Shown piece after piece: positions 1 through 12,300 of a stretch of 64,000 nt of DNA. Position 1 is the first letter of the stretch. Each line of letters begins with the position of its first letter. The translations under genes were made by a program, and so were the position numbers. This stretch comes from Sipunculus nudus (taxonomy: Eukaryota; Annelida; Sipuncula; Golfingiida; Sipunculidae), in NCBI GenBank assembly GCA_026874595.1, contig CM049311.1, positions 65,451,953 to 65,515,952 of the forward strand, given 5' to 3'. The notes beneath the pieces were generated by a model that worked only from the letters and a program-made list of their open reading frames with translations, searched no databases and was not told the origin of the DNA.

Positions 1-2812
1 AGAGGTACACACTGATCAGAGGTACACAGTGATCAGAGGTACACATGCACTGATCAGAGGTACAGACTGATTAGAGGTACAGACTGATTAGAGGTACACC
101 CTGATCAGAGGTACACCCTGATCAGAGGTACTCCCTGATCAGAGGTACACACTGATTAGAGGTACACCTTGATTAGAGGTACACCCTGATTAGAGGTACA
201 CCCTGATCAGAGGAACACCCTGATCAGAGGTACACCCTGATCAGAGGTACACCCTGATCAGAGGTACACACTGATCAGAGGTACACACTGATCAGACATA
301 CACGCACACACTAGACACACACTGATCAGACATACACGCACACACTAGACACACACTGATCAGGCATACACGCACACACTAGACACACACTGATCAGACA
401 TCCACGCACACACTAGACACACACTGATCAGACATACACGCACACACTAGACACACACTGATCAGACATACACGCACACACTAGACACACACTGATCAGA
501 CATACACGCACACACTAGACACACTGATCAGACATACACGCAAACTAGACACACACTGACACACTGATCAGACATACATGCACACACTAGACACGCACTG
601 ATCAGACATACACGCACTCACTAGACACACACTGATCAGACATACACGCACACACTAGACACACACTGATCAGACATACATGCACACACTAGACACACAC
701 TGATCAGACATACACGCACACACTAGACACACACTGATCAGACATACACGCACACACTAGACACACACTGATCAGACATACACACACACACTAGACACAC
801 ACTGATCAGACATACACACACCCTAGACACACACTGATCAGACATACATGCACACACTAGACACACACTGATCAGACATACACACACACTCTAGACACAC
901 ACTGATCAGACATACATGCACACACTAGACATACACTGTTCAGACATACACGCACACACTAGACACACTGATCAGACATACATGCACACACTAGACACAC
1001 ACTGATCAGAAATACACACACACACAAACACACACTGATCAGACATACATGCACACACTGATCAGGCATACACACACACACTAGACACACACTGATCAGA
1101 CATACACACACACACAAACACACACTGATCAGACATACATGCACACACTAGACACACACTGATCAGACATACATGCACACACTAGACACACACTGATCAG
1201 ACATACACGCACACAAAAACACACACTGAGCAGACATACAGGCACACACTAGACACACACTGATCAGACATACACACACACACTAGACACACACTGATCA
1301 GACATACACACACACAAACACACACTGATCAGACATACATGCACACACTAGACACACACTGATCAGACATACACGCACACACTAAACACACACTGATCAG
1401 ACATACATGCACACAAAAACACACACTGATCAGACATACAGGCACACACTAGACACACACTGATCAGACATACACACACACACTAGACACACACTGATCA
1501 GACATACACGCACACACTAGACACACACTGATCAGACATACACGCACACACTAGACACACACTGATCAGACATACACGCACACAAAAACACACACTGATC
1601 AGACATACAGGCACACACTAGACACACACTGATCAGACATACACACACACACACTAGACACACACCGATCAGACATACTTGATTTTGGTACAGACATAAA
1701 TGCTGTTGAGACCTACAAACTAATTAGAGGTACATACTACTTTGTGGTACACACTGATTAGTAGTACACACTGATTAGAGGTATAAACATTGTTCAGGGG
1801 CTCACACTGATCAGAGGTACATGCTGATTCAAGGTACACACTGATTCGAGGTACACACAGATGAGAAGAAGACACTGATTTGAGTTACAACAATGATTAA
1901 AGTAACACACTGATCAGAGGTACACACTGATCAGAGGTACACAGTGATCAGAGGTACACATGCACTGATCAGAGGTACAGACTGATTAGAGGTACAGACT
2001 GATTAGAGGTACACCCTGATCAGAGGTACACCCTGATCAGAGGTACACCCTGATTAGAGGTACACACTGATTAGAGGTACACACTGATTAAAGTTCCACA
2101 CTGATCAGAGGTATAAACATTGTTCAGGGGCTCACACTGATCAGAGGTACATGCTGATTCAAGGTACACACTGATTCGAGGTACACACAGATTAGAAGAA
2201 GACACTGATTTGAGTTACAACAATGATTAAAGTAACACACTGATCAGAGGTAGACACTGATCAGAGGTACACAGTGATCAGAGGTACACATGCACTGATC
2301 AGAGGTACAGACTGATTAGAGGTACAGACTGATTAGAGGTACACCCTGATCAGAGGTACACCCTGATCAGAGGTACACCCTGATCAGAGGTACACACTGA
2401 TTAGAGGTACACACTGATTAGAGGTACACCCTGATTCGAGGTACACCCTGATCAGAGGTACACCCTGATCAGAGGTACACCCTGATCAGAGGTACACACT
2501 GATCAGATGTACACACTGATCAGATGTACACACTGATCAGATGTTCACACTGATCAGAGTTTCACACTGATCAGAGGTACACACTTATCAGATTTACACA
2601 CAGATCAGACATACACATGGATCAGAGGTATACACAGATAAGAGGTACTCACTGATCGGACATACACACTGATCAGACATACACACTGATCAGAGGTACA
2701 CCCTGATCAGATGTACACCCTGATTAGAGGTACACATTGATCAGAGGTACACACTGATCAGAGGAACACACTGATCAGACATGCACACTGTTCAGACGTA
2801 CACACTGATCAT
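1..2812. repeat. Minisatellite block with TGATCA-containing units
   Basis: About 2.8 kb of tandem repeats inside or before a ROS1 intron. Positions 1-290 and 1690-2812 use a 16-17 bp unit (actgatcagaggtacac). Positions 290-1675 use a 33-34 bp unit combining actgatcagacatacac with gcacacactagacacac. Point variants and short indels are common. A 330-bp higher-order unit recurs at about 1781 and 2111. Apparent ORFs in it are repeat artefacts. Confidence 0.97.
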
Positions 2813-3113
2813 GTTACAGCAGTAGAGATAGCTTGTGTTATTAGTATATTTTTATAACTAAAACATTATTTTTTTCACTGTTTTACTGACATACACTAAT
2901 ACTCACTGGAAGTTTAGAATCATTTAATATTTGATAACAGTAATTTTATGTTTTTCCTATATAAATGTAATAATACAATATAAACTTGCTGAAATATACT
3001 GTCATAGAGACTGGTTGTCTAAATAGATATGATTTGGTACAAAGTCCTTCCAGTTTCTTTGTCATGAACTAAATCTGTTGCTTTTGTAATTTAAAATATC
3101 TTACCTTTTCTAG

Positions 3114-3307
3114 CTGTTGCACAGAGAAAACCCAGTGACAGTGACAGATATGACTGTGGATTGGCTGGAAAGATCGTTGTACTGGATCGAGAAACCAGAT
3201 AATGGTGGAAACCATATTTACAAATACAACCTTAACACCAGACTTATTACACTGGTACATTCAACAGACTATAATTTACACCATTTGGCCATAGACCCAT
3301 ATAACAG
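3114..3307 (+). CDS. ROS1: ROS1 exon: beta-propeller blade (YWTD-like)
   Basis: The acceptor is TTTTCTAG and the donor GTAAGT. It is read from CTG in phase 0 and ends with two bases of an Arg codon. It encodes residues 1-65, including [12 protein letters not shown] and a following HIYKYNL strand. This is the aromatic-W-I pattern of LDL-receptor class B blades found in the ROS1 ectodomain. It is the first exon I can place; earlier exons should lie left of the minisatellite. Confidence 0.88.
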
Positions 3308-6300
3308 GTAAGTCACTAATAATTTAGACTGACAGAGAATATTTCTGTGATTTTTAGCTCAGCTGACTGTAAGTCATCTGAGCTATAGTCGTGGTCCTTT
3401 GTCCGTCGTCCGTCCGGCCGTTAACAGGGCACGTTTTAAAACCATTGGACCTACGAATCCAAAATTCTGCATACCATTAGATGTCCCCAAAATCTCCTAC
3501 CATACCAAAAATTGGGTCATTAGAACTTCGTCCCTTCGAGATATTAAGGAAAAACCTCCGTTTTCCATAAAAAAGCAATTGTTACACTTCAAGTCTGCCT
3601 AATATCAAAACCACTGATCTGTTTTTGATCATATTTAGTATTCATATTCTTCCATATATTTTCTGTGCACATACCAAAAATTAAGTCAGTATTGGGTATT
3701 ATTTTGAAGTTATAGGCCCAAATATAATGTAATTTTTTAAAAATCAGGAAATATATTTGCTCACTTAACATGAGAATTTGCTGTAGCTGAAGACTTTTTT
3801 TCAGGAATATAACTTTATTTAATCAAGATTCAATTGTTTGCCCTAAAATTAGATCTGAATTTTGCAAATTTTTCAAGTTATTAGCATAAATAAAAAATTA
3901 ATACCTTAAATTTTGTCCAACTTTGGCAGTGGCACGTTTTTTCCCTGTAAGCACTGTTGATTTAATTTTCACAGCATATATACATAAGGATTTAATCTTT
4001 TCAAATCTGAAATTTCAAAGAAATTGTTTGAAAAGAGTAGCTTTTATTCAAGTTTTTATACACCATGTCAAGTGTTGTTTATATCTGGCCCACCTAGTAG
4101 TACAGCCTTCACTTGCATTATGTAACCCACCCCAGGCAGCTTGCCTTGACCCAGCTTGGCCACTACTAGCAGGCTTCTCCTCTGCCCTGCACTCAACCCC
4201 CCCCCCCCCCAGCTGGTGCATAAACTAGATGAATGTTATAATTTTCTGTATTTTATTTTATTCTTGGACATGCTACATTTTAGATTTTGGATTGTACCAC
4301 CAGGGTTACAATGATTAAAGTGCACATTTAATTGTGTCCACAAAGTGATGTATTGCTATGAAAGTATGGATGTTCATCAGATAAGTAATGCTTTACTTCA
4401 GAAGAGTAAAACTTCACCAGGTGTGAAATTTACTATTAATTCCAGTTATTAATTATAGCTTAGATTGTAATTAGCATAATGATATTGTTTGTCCCTCATT
4501 CAACCAACAGTGTGTATACTTTATTTGAAAAGATGTTTTTATTTTATCAAATTTACTGAATCTTTTATTTTATTTCGGTGAATAAAATTAAACTTGTCCT
4601 TAAAACTCCAATGTGCAAAACTTTTTAATAGGAATTCAAGGAATAATTTTGTAGATGCCATGTTGTGGCATTATTTTCTTTTACATTCAGTTTAAACATT
4701 TGATTTAAAAATAATAAAATATATGTGTATGCATAATATGACCCAATGTGAGCTACAATCTGGATATATAATGATTGCAACTTAGAATTCTAATATTTTA
4801 ACTTATATTTTCACTTTACAAATTTATAACACTTGTAAATAAAAAAAAATGAATCAGATAAAAACTATTAATGAAAAAAGTGGATATGCTAAAAAAATAG
4901 GCTTATATATAAACTTAAATGCATTATTCCTTTGAAAGTGAATGAAGGTATTAGTCCATTCTGTCCACTTGCCTGTCCATCTGTAAATTTTTCATATGCA
5001 TCACAGTATCTCAAAACTTTTACTGTTTTTCTTCATGACAGTCTTGTCAGAGTATTAGTTTGCAATCATATATTGAGAACTTTACTATAACCAAGTAGGA
5101 GGGCCCTTTCCTCTTAGCTTCTCATATGCTTATATAAATATAAAACATTACAATAGAATATTTTTCATATTTTGCATTTGCAAAAATTTCAAACTTTTGT
5201 CATGATCCATGGGTCCTTTGTTTATATTCTGGATTCTCAACATCATTGTTTGGCTAAAACTGAATAAATACCAGACATGGTGCAAATACTTTGCAAATGT
5301 ATATGAATATGAATATGAATATGTACTCCATTATAAAATTTCTTGCATAAGAATGGGAATTCAGGTAAAAATGAAAGTATTTGAATACCAGTGCAAATAC
5401 TTTCAAAATGTATTCATGAATGCATATATTCTATAATATTAATTTAATAATTAGTTCAGTTATAATTTATTAAAAAAGTCATATGATTCTCTTGTTATTT
5501 TTAATAAATATTATATTGGCACAACATTTGTTATTAAATTTTAATAAATAGTTAAACTCTTTTATTTAAAGTGCTGCTTATAAGTTATATGGCCAGGTCA
5601 AAATCTGTGTGACAATAGCACTCCATTTGTTAATAAAATAAATGAAATCAATCCTCTGCCCTGTCTCCAAAAATACTATCAAAATCATACATAAGCTAAA
5701 CACCAACAACTCATAATAAAGCTCATATTTATTACCACACAAAACCAGCATATGCCTCTTTCCCAAATCATATTTTTTATCATATATAACAGCTGAGCGC
5801 CGTGACCCATAGGTCCCTTGTTATAACAGCATAATGTTGAAGAATAAATGTTATGTCTGACTAAACTCACCTTTTTTACACAGAATATGAATCATTCTTG
5901 TTTCAAGAAGATTAGGCTAATTTGTGAACTTCAAAGTATGTCTATTTGTGTACAAAAAAGTGTGTTCTAGATATAAGCATAAATATCCTATATGCTGCAG
6001 AAATGTATCTTAAAGCTGATCGGTGATAGCAGAACATTTCCCTTGGTGTTTTGCCTGAATACTTCAAAAAGTGTTTAAATATCTTCAGCTGTGAATCTTT
6101 GTAGTTTACTCCATTATCTTATTGTGAAACTTATTTTTATTATAAAAATAACAAAAGCATATGACAAATTTATTAATTCTATACATATTTTTTTATTTAA
6201 AAGACTTTTATGTTCTTTGCAGAGAGATCTTCTGGATAGGTGAAAAATCCAGGACATTTTCACTGTACCTCGCTCACCTTGATGTCAAAATGGGTCAGCC

Positions 6301-9300
6301 AAGGGTCATTTTACCACGGGGGCAGAATGCAAGGAGGAGGAGGAGAGATCTTGCAGACTCCTGCTCTTGTTATCAGAACAAAATTGGAGGAATCTTTACA
6401 TTTGATCACTCAAACACTGATGATCGGAGCTTGTATTTTGTTAATAGTACTGACAATTCCATCTGGAAGATGTCTTTGACTGGTTGCAGTTGCAAGCAAA
6501 TTATCCCTGGGAGCATAATTGAAGGTATAGACTGAATTCCTCTGTAGTTCTTTTCTGCTGATCTGACCTAAGATCTAAGGACTAAAAATTGTACCAGGAA
6601 TTAAAAATTTATTTTAGTACCTTCAAAAGGATTTCCATGATATTGCTGTTGTCTTTATATTTGCTGTATTGATCAGAGTAGTTACATTTAACACAGTTCA
6701 TAATATTTATGTCAACATTTGGAATTACAGTATCCAGTTTGTCTGAAAAAATTTAATTTATATTCAACAGGATTTTCAGTACAGGAAAATGAAATCTTAT
6801 GTTTTATTTAAAATTAAATTGAAAGAAAAGATATTTTGATAAAGGGAAATCAAATCTTACATCTGTGTAGGGGTTAATTTAAAGAATATTTTTTTTTATC
6901 AGGAAAAAAAATCTTATGTTTGGGCTGAGGATGAAAACAACATATACACATGTAATTGCAAAATTTTAGTTTCCTTAAATTTTGTTAAATTGTGACACCA
7001 TACTTTAGTATAATCTTGAGTGATTACATTCTATCTGTAAAAACGTATCCTTGGTTTAATTCTTGTTCTCCAGGTGATCTCAAATCCATGACCGTTGATA
7101 CACGATTACTTTACTGGCTGACCAGCTCCGGCCAGGTAAACTGTGCTGACAAAAACTCAGGAAAAGATGTACGTGTGGTGAGCACCCCCGGTTCCAGCAA
7201 GATTATGCAGATTGTGTCTTATGGGCCTCAGTGTCAACCACTGCCAGGTTAGTTATATATCAGTTGATAGACATGTTTTTTACACCATTTTTTATGAGGT
7301 AAACGCCCTAATTTTTAATGCTGGCTTAGGTATTCACATATACAATTCTTGGATGAGGTAAACACCTCCATTTTTAATGCTGGCTTAGCCAGGTTTTTAC
7401 ATACACAATTTTCGGTGGAGGTAAATGCATCCATTTTGAATGTCTTTTAATTGACTTAGATATCTGTTTATATTTGCAGAATTCCATTCCAGTTCACATG
7501 CTAGTGCATCAGCAGGCCCTTCCTATTATTTATGTCTTTGTGTTAAACAGACCTGGTGTCTGCCAAACCTGTGGGTCCTGGATTAGTAATCATACCTATT
7601 CCTTGGTCACATCCCCAAGGAACTCCCCAAAATTGCACCTATTTGTGACTATTAACTGAGCGTGAGGCACAGACTCCCCTTTAAGTCACAGCATTCCTTG
7701 GTTGAGATTCAGTCTCCAGATCTCCTGGTATCTATTGTGCTCTTACTCCAGACTATAAAAGCCAGTGTTTCATTTACTATGTTGATTATTATGTTATTGT
7801 ACTAGAAATGGCCATGATTGTTTTGAATCTGACTGAGGAGACTTGAGATTTTCATGGTCAGCCATCACTTTGGGGCTTTATGGGGAGACTGTACATGCAT
7901 GTGTTTCACTCACAAACAAGTGCGCCTTTTAGGGGTTCCTTGGCATTACACACCTATGACACACAGGTGCAGTACAAAACTTTATTGACACCAGGAAAAT
8001 CATATGTTTCCACACCGTCAAGAAGTCTGAAACCTGAATGGAATTCTGCAGATGTAGACAGTACCACTAGTTTAGTCACCAAAAAAATTTTAAAAGTATA
8101 GAACATGATTGTTGTGTACTGAATTCTTTCTGCTTTGTTTAGATAAGAAGTGTCTGGTACCGGGCAGGTACGATAAGACTGTAGATGTCCAGAGGTCAGC
8201 CCGCAGTATGCAGCTACAGATCCCTCCCTGGCAGCAGCCAGCATCTTGTAGCAGAAGCAGCTATCCAACCGTGTTTTATATAGCTCTGTACAGGAAGGCG
8301 AGGTCTGACACAGATGTGGTCCAGTGTTCTCTGACCAACACTGACTGTCTGCAAAAGGTAATCTTTTGTTTTTAGCTCAGCTGACTTTCAGTCATGCTGG
8401 GCTTTAGCGATGGGTCTTTGTCCGGCGTCCTTCCGTCTGTCCGTCCGGCCGGCCGTCCGTCCGTTAGCAGGGCACAAATCGTAACCGTAGGGGCTAGGGC
8501 CATGAACCCTATGCAGTCTTAGAGGTTATAAAAAGATCTCCTTGCAAACCTGAAATTAGGTCACTGCGACCTATATTCTCGAAGTTATGGGGTGTGTTTG
8601 CACCCCCCAGAAATAACTCTTTGAGACAAAATTTTCATCCCAAACCTTCCATCTTTCACATACAGCTCACCTACTAACAGGGGAAGAAACATAATTTTTT
8701 TTAGGTCAAAAGGTCAAAGGTCAAGGTCACAGGAGCCTCTTCTTTGAAAAGCCTGTGGATGCATTTTAAGCCAACCCTTTCATCCCAATTCTTTGATCTT
8801 TCACATATAGCTCACCTACTAAGTTGGAGAAGAATCCTATAGATTTTGAGGTCACAAGGTCAAAGGCCAGGGTCACAGGATCCACTTCTTTGAAAAGGTA
8901 GTGGACACATTTCAAGCTAGACTTTTCATTCCAAACCTTCCAGCACTGATATCTCTTCTCTGCCAACAGGGGAAAAGACCTGTTGATTTTGAGGTCAAAG
9001 GTCAAGTTCACAGCACCCACTTCTTGTGTGGAGTCATTTTCAGGCAAACTTTTCAATTTGTACCTTCCATCTGTCATATATGGCTTACCTACCAATAAGG
9101 GAAGAAGCCTATTGATGTTGAGGTCAAAAAGTCAAAGGTCAAGGTCACAATATTTAATTGTTCTAAATGCTTGTGAGCATATTTCAAGTGTAACTGTTCA
9201 ACCCAAACCTTCAATCTTTCACATATGCCACATCTATGCATCACTCAGTTTGACTCAAACTTCATATTTATCGGTCTTTTTGCTTGAATAAATAACTTAT

Positions 9301-12300
9301 TGATTTTGGGGTCAGCTGGTCAGCAGGTTAAAGGTTGCAGGTCAAAGTTATTCACCCATTGGTTGCCAAGTAATTACACCAGATTTAAGTGGTCAGTAGT
9401 TACCCATCATTTAGAAAGAATCCAGTTGATATATGGGCAAAAGGCCAAGGTCATAGGTCAGGGATGTTCACAATTACTTATTTTATAGACCATCTCTATT
9501 TTTCTTGTATATATAACCATCCCACGCCAGCTGGTACATCTCCCTGTGTGGCTGTAATTGTGAGTGACACTGGTGACATATGACTCCCTTTTGTATCAGC
9601 CTATTAAGTGATAAGGCTCAGTGATAAGTACCTCGTTACTTCATAACAAAAACACTGTTGTCAGAATACTTCAGCCAGGCATTAAGACTATGAGAGTATA
9701 GTATTAAGGTTAAGCTACTGATTTATAAGAAGATGGGAACATTTTGCAGTTTATTTTCTGGAATCCTAGCAATAAACTTAGTTTCCTAGATATCTGAATA
9801 TTTTAATATATATCACCACATATAAAAGCAAGTGTTTGTTCTCATAATATGTGGATGTGTACCTTGATTAGGATGGCTTTTTGTTTTATTTCAAGACTCT
9901 TAGTCATGCTTTCTGCATTTCTTTTCTTTCAGGTTTGGCAGTTTACCTACCCTGCTGACCCCATTGAAAAGCAGAGTGATAATAAAAATATTGGACTTAC
10001 ACTTTTTACAATTGCATATCTATAAATCTGATATGAGGGCCTGGACATGCCTTTTGAATTATTTTGGGCATTTATTACTGGATAATTTGCCCCAAGTTTG
10101 GTCTCTTATTGGAGAATGTGGGATATCAAATGTCATACTTGTCAGAAATCCATTATGTCTGCCAGTTAGCCATCTTAGAAATTCTTTCTTCAGGGCAGTT
10201 TCAGTAATTTTTCTTTAATGTTTTGTCCGATTTAGAGAATGTTTGTTGTCTGATTTCAGACTTGTCAGAAGTCCAATATGGCCACCAGGCAACCATCTTT
10301 TAATTCCTTTTGATCATATTATCTCAAGAACAGTTAAAGTGAATGCAGTTGGATGTATATTTATGTAATCTTGTAAAGGATTGGGTCAAATATTTCTGAA
10401 TAAATATTACCATCATTTATAAAAGTGCAGTACAGTTGGCTTGTATTGAATAAAAATTCATACAGAAGCACATTTTTCTCAATAATTCTTGCATGTATTT
10501 CCTTGATTTTTGCTATATATTTTGATCTTATATTTGCCCTTTGTGGTGTTCCTTTTGAGACTGACAGGGTTCAAGCAAGCTGTTGGAATAGTTCCTGACA
10601 GCTTAACAATCATGTATTTTCCTCAGACCATCAATTCACTGTGTTTTAACCAGACATAGGTGATATATATTTCTGTTGTCATAGAAAATTTTCAACAAAT
10701 TGGCAAATTGGTTCTTCAAAATTTGACTGGAAGTTGTGGAATCTCAGTCCATGATGTCACAGGTCATGCTTGGCAGCTGAGCGTCATGACCCATGGGTCA
10801 CTTGTTCTTTAATGCTTCCACAATGCCAAACATAATTTTTTCTTGAAACAATTATGTTTTTTATCCAAAGAAAATTTTTCTGTTGACAAGAATTACTCAA
10901 GATATTTTTTCTTACAGTCAAGAAAATATAGAATATAGATAAACAAAATATATTATCTTATCATATGACAATTTCCTTAATCATAATATCCAAAGATATT
11001 ATTTCTTGTAGTAAGACTTTTTTTCTGAAAGTAAGAAAATCTTTGCAAAAGAAAAAAATTCTTATCATAAGAAAAATATTTCATTTCCATAATTAAAAAA
11101 AAACATTCTTGCCATAAAGTATTTCTTCTTAGTATAAGGGAAACTGTAGGGAGTGGGGCAAGAAATTAATCTTTTCAGGAAAGATATTTTTGGTGGTGCA
11201 CATGTGGCACACTGCATATACCCATTAGTTGTTGGGTTGAAGGCTGTCTATCATATACAAAGAAACTAGAACAACAGAGGTCAACTCAGCTTTATTTTAT
11301 ATCTTTCCCACATGCAGTCCATTTTCAGTGTTCATAATGAAATCAACCTTTAACCTATAACTTCTCCTTCAGACAAAAGGTGCAACAACAAAAGATTGCT
11401 TCCAAATGTGTAACAGTATCAAACAAATTCTCACCCTGGCAAAACTGGCAACAACAAAACTTTGCTTCCAAATGTGTCACTCTATCGTACACTGACAATT
11501 CCCACCCTGACAATTGTTCATAATATATGGTAACTGCATCCTATCTATTTGCACAGTTCTAAGAGACAGGTGTCTGTCACTTTTTAGTTTTAAATATAAT
11601 AAATGGTTTGTGTTATGGAGAATGGAACCTATATATTACAGCTTTTTCACTTATGTTTTATCAATGTAAGTGTAAAACTTCTTATAACTTGACAGTTTAA
11701 ACTTGGTAAATGATACTAAATTTACGTGACTTTCAGTGCCATGAAATAAATATGAAATTATGATCATATGATTAATGTGTAAATTTAGACATAATAGTTT
11801 GCTTACTTCTAAATTCTAATTGTGGTGCTCTGTTTGTGTCTTTTGCTATGTCACTCTGTATGTAGAACTGAAAGTTTTCTATATCATTCTTACAGGATAC
11901 AACCAAAAATACATTGACCTTGGATAACCTTGACCCTTGGAGCTGGTATCAGGTGCAGATTGTCGCCAAGAATCATTTCAGCAGTGATCCGGAGGACATG
12001 ACACCTGGACCTGTGCAGTTCTTCCAGACAGATGTAGCAGGTAGGACACTCCATGTCTTGTATTAAAGCTAGCTACTCATCAACTTTATCTTTAGAATCC
12101 ATGTGATACTGGCTTACTCTTTGTACATATTAATGAATTCTAGGTCATTCATGCTGAGAAAAGTTCATCCTCTGTGATGGAAATACGAGCTCATTAATCT
12201 ACAAGTTGTTAGTAAACATGGTTCAATTAAGCACCAATAATGACAAACAGAAGAAAAACTATTTTATCTTTGGCAAAGTAGCTATGTGGTGCTCTATTCC

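Noticed and set aside
959-1144. Cys/Val/Leu-rich ORF on the minus strand
   Set aside because: It is only a translation of the minisatellite unit; the pattern repeats with the DNA unit.
9933-10020. Possible exon after CTTTCAG at 9932 ([14 protein letters not shown])
   Set aside because: It sits inside the family-1 element, has no donor before the stop, and exons 8143-8357 and 11896-12040 already join in phase to make an FN3 domain.
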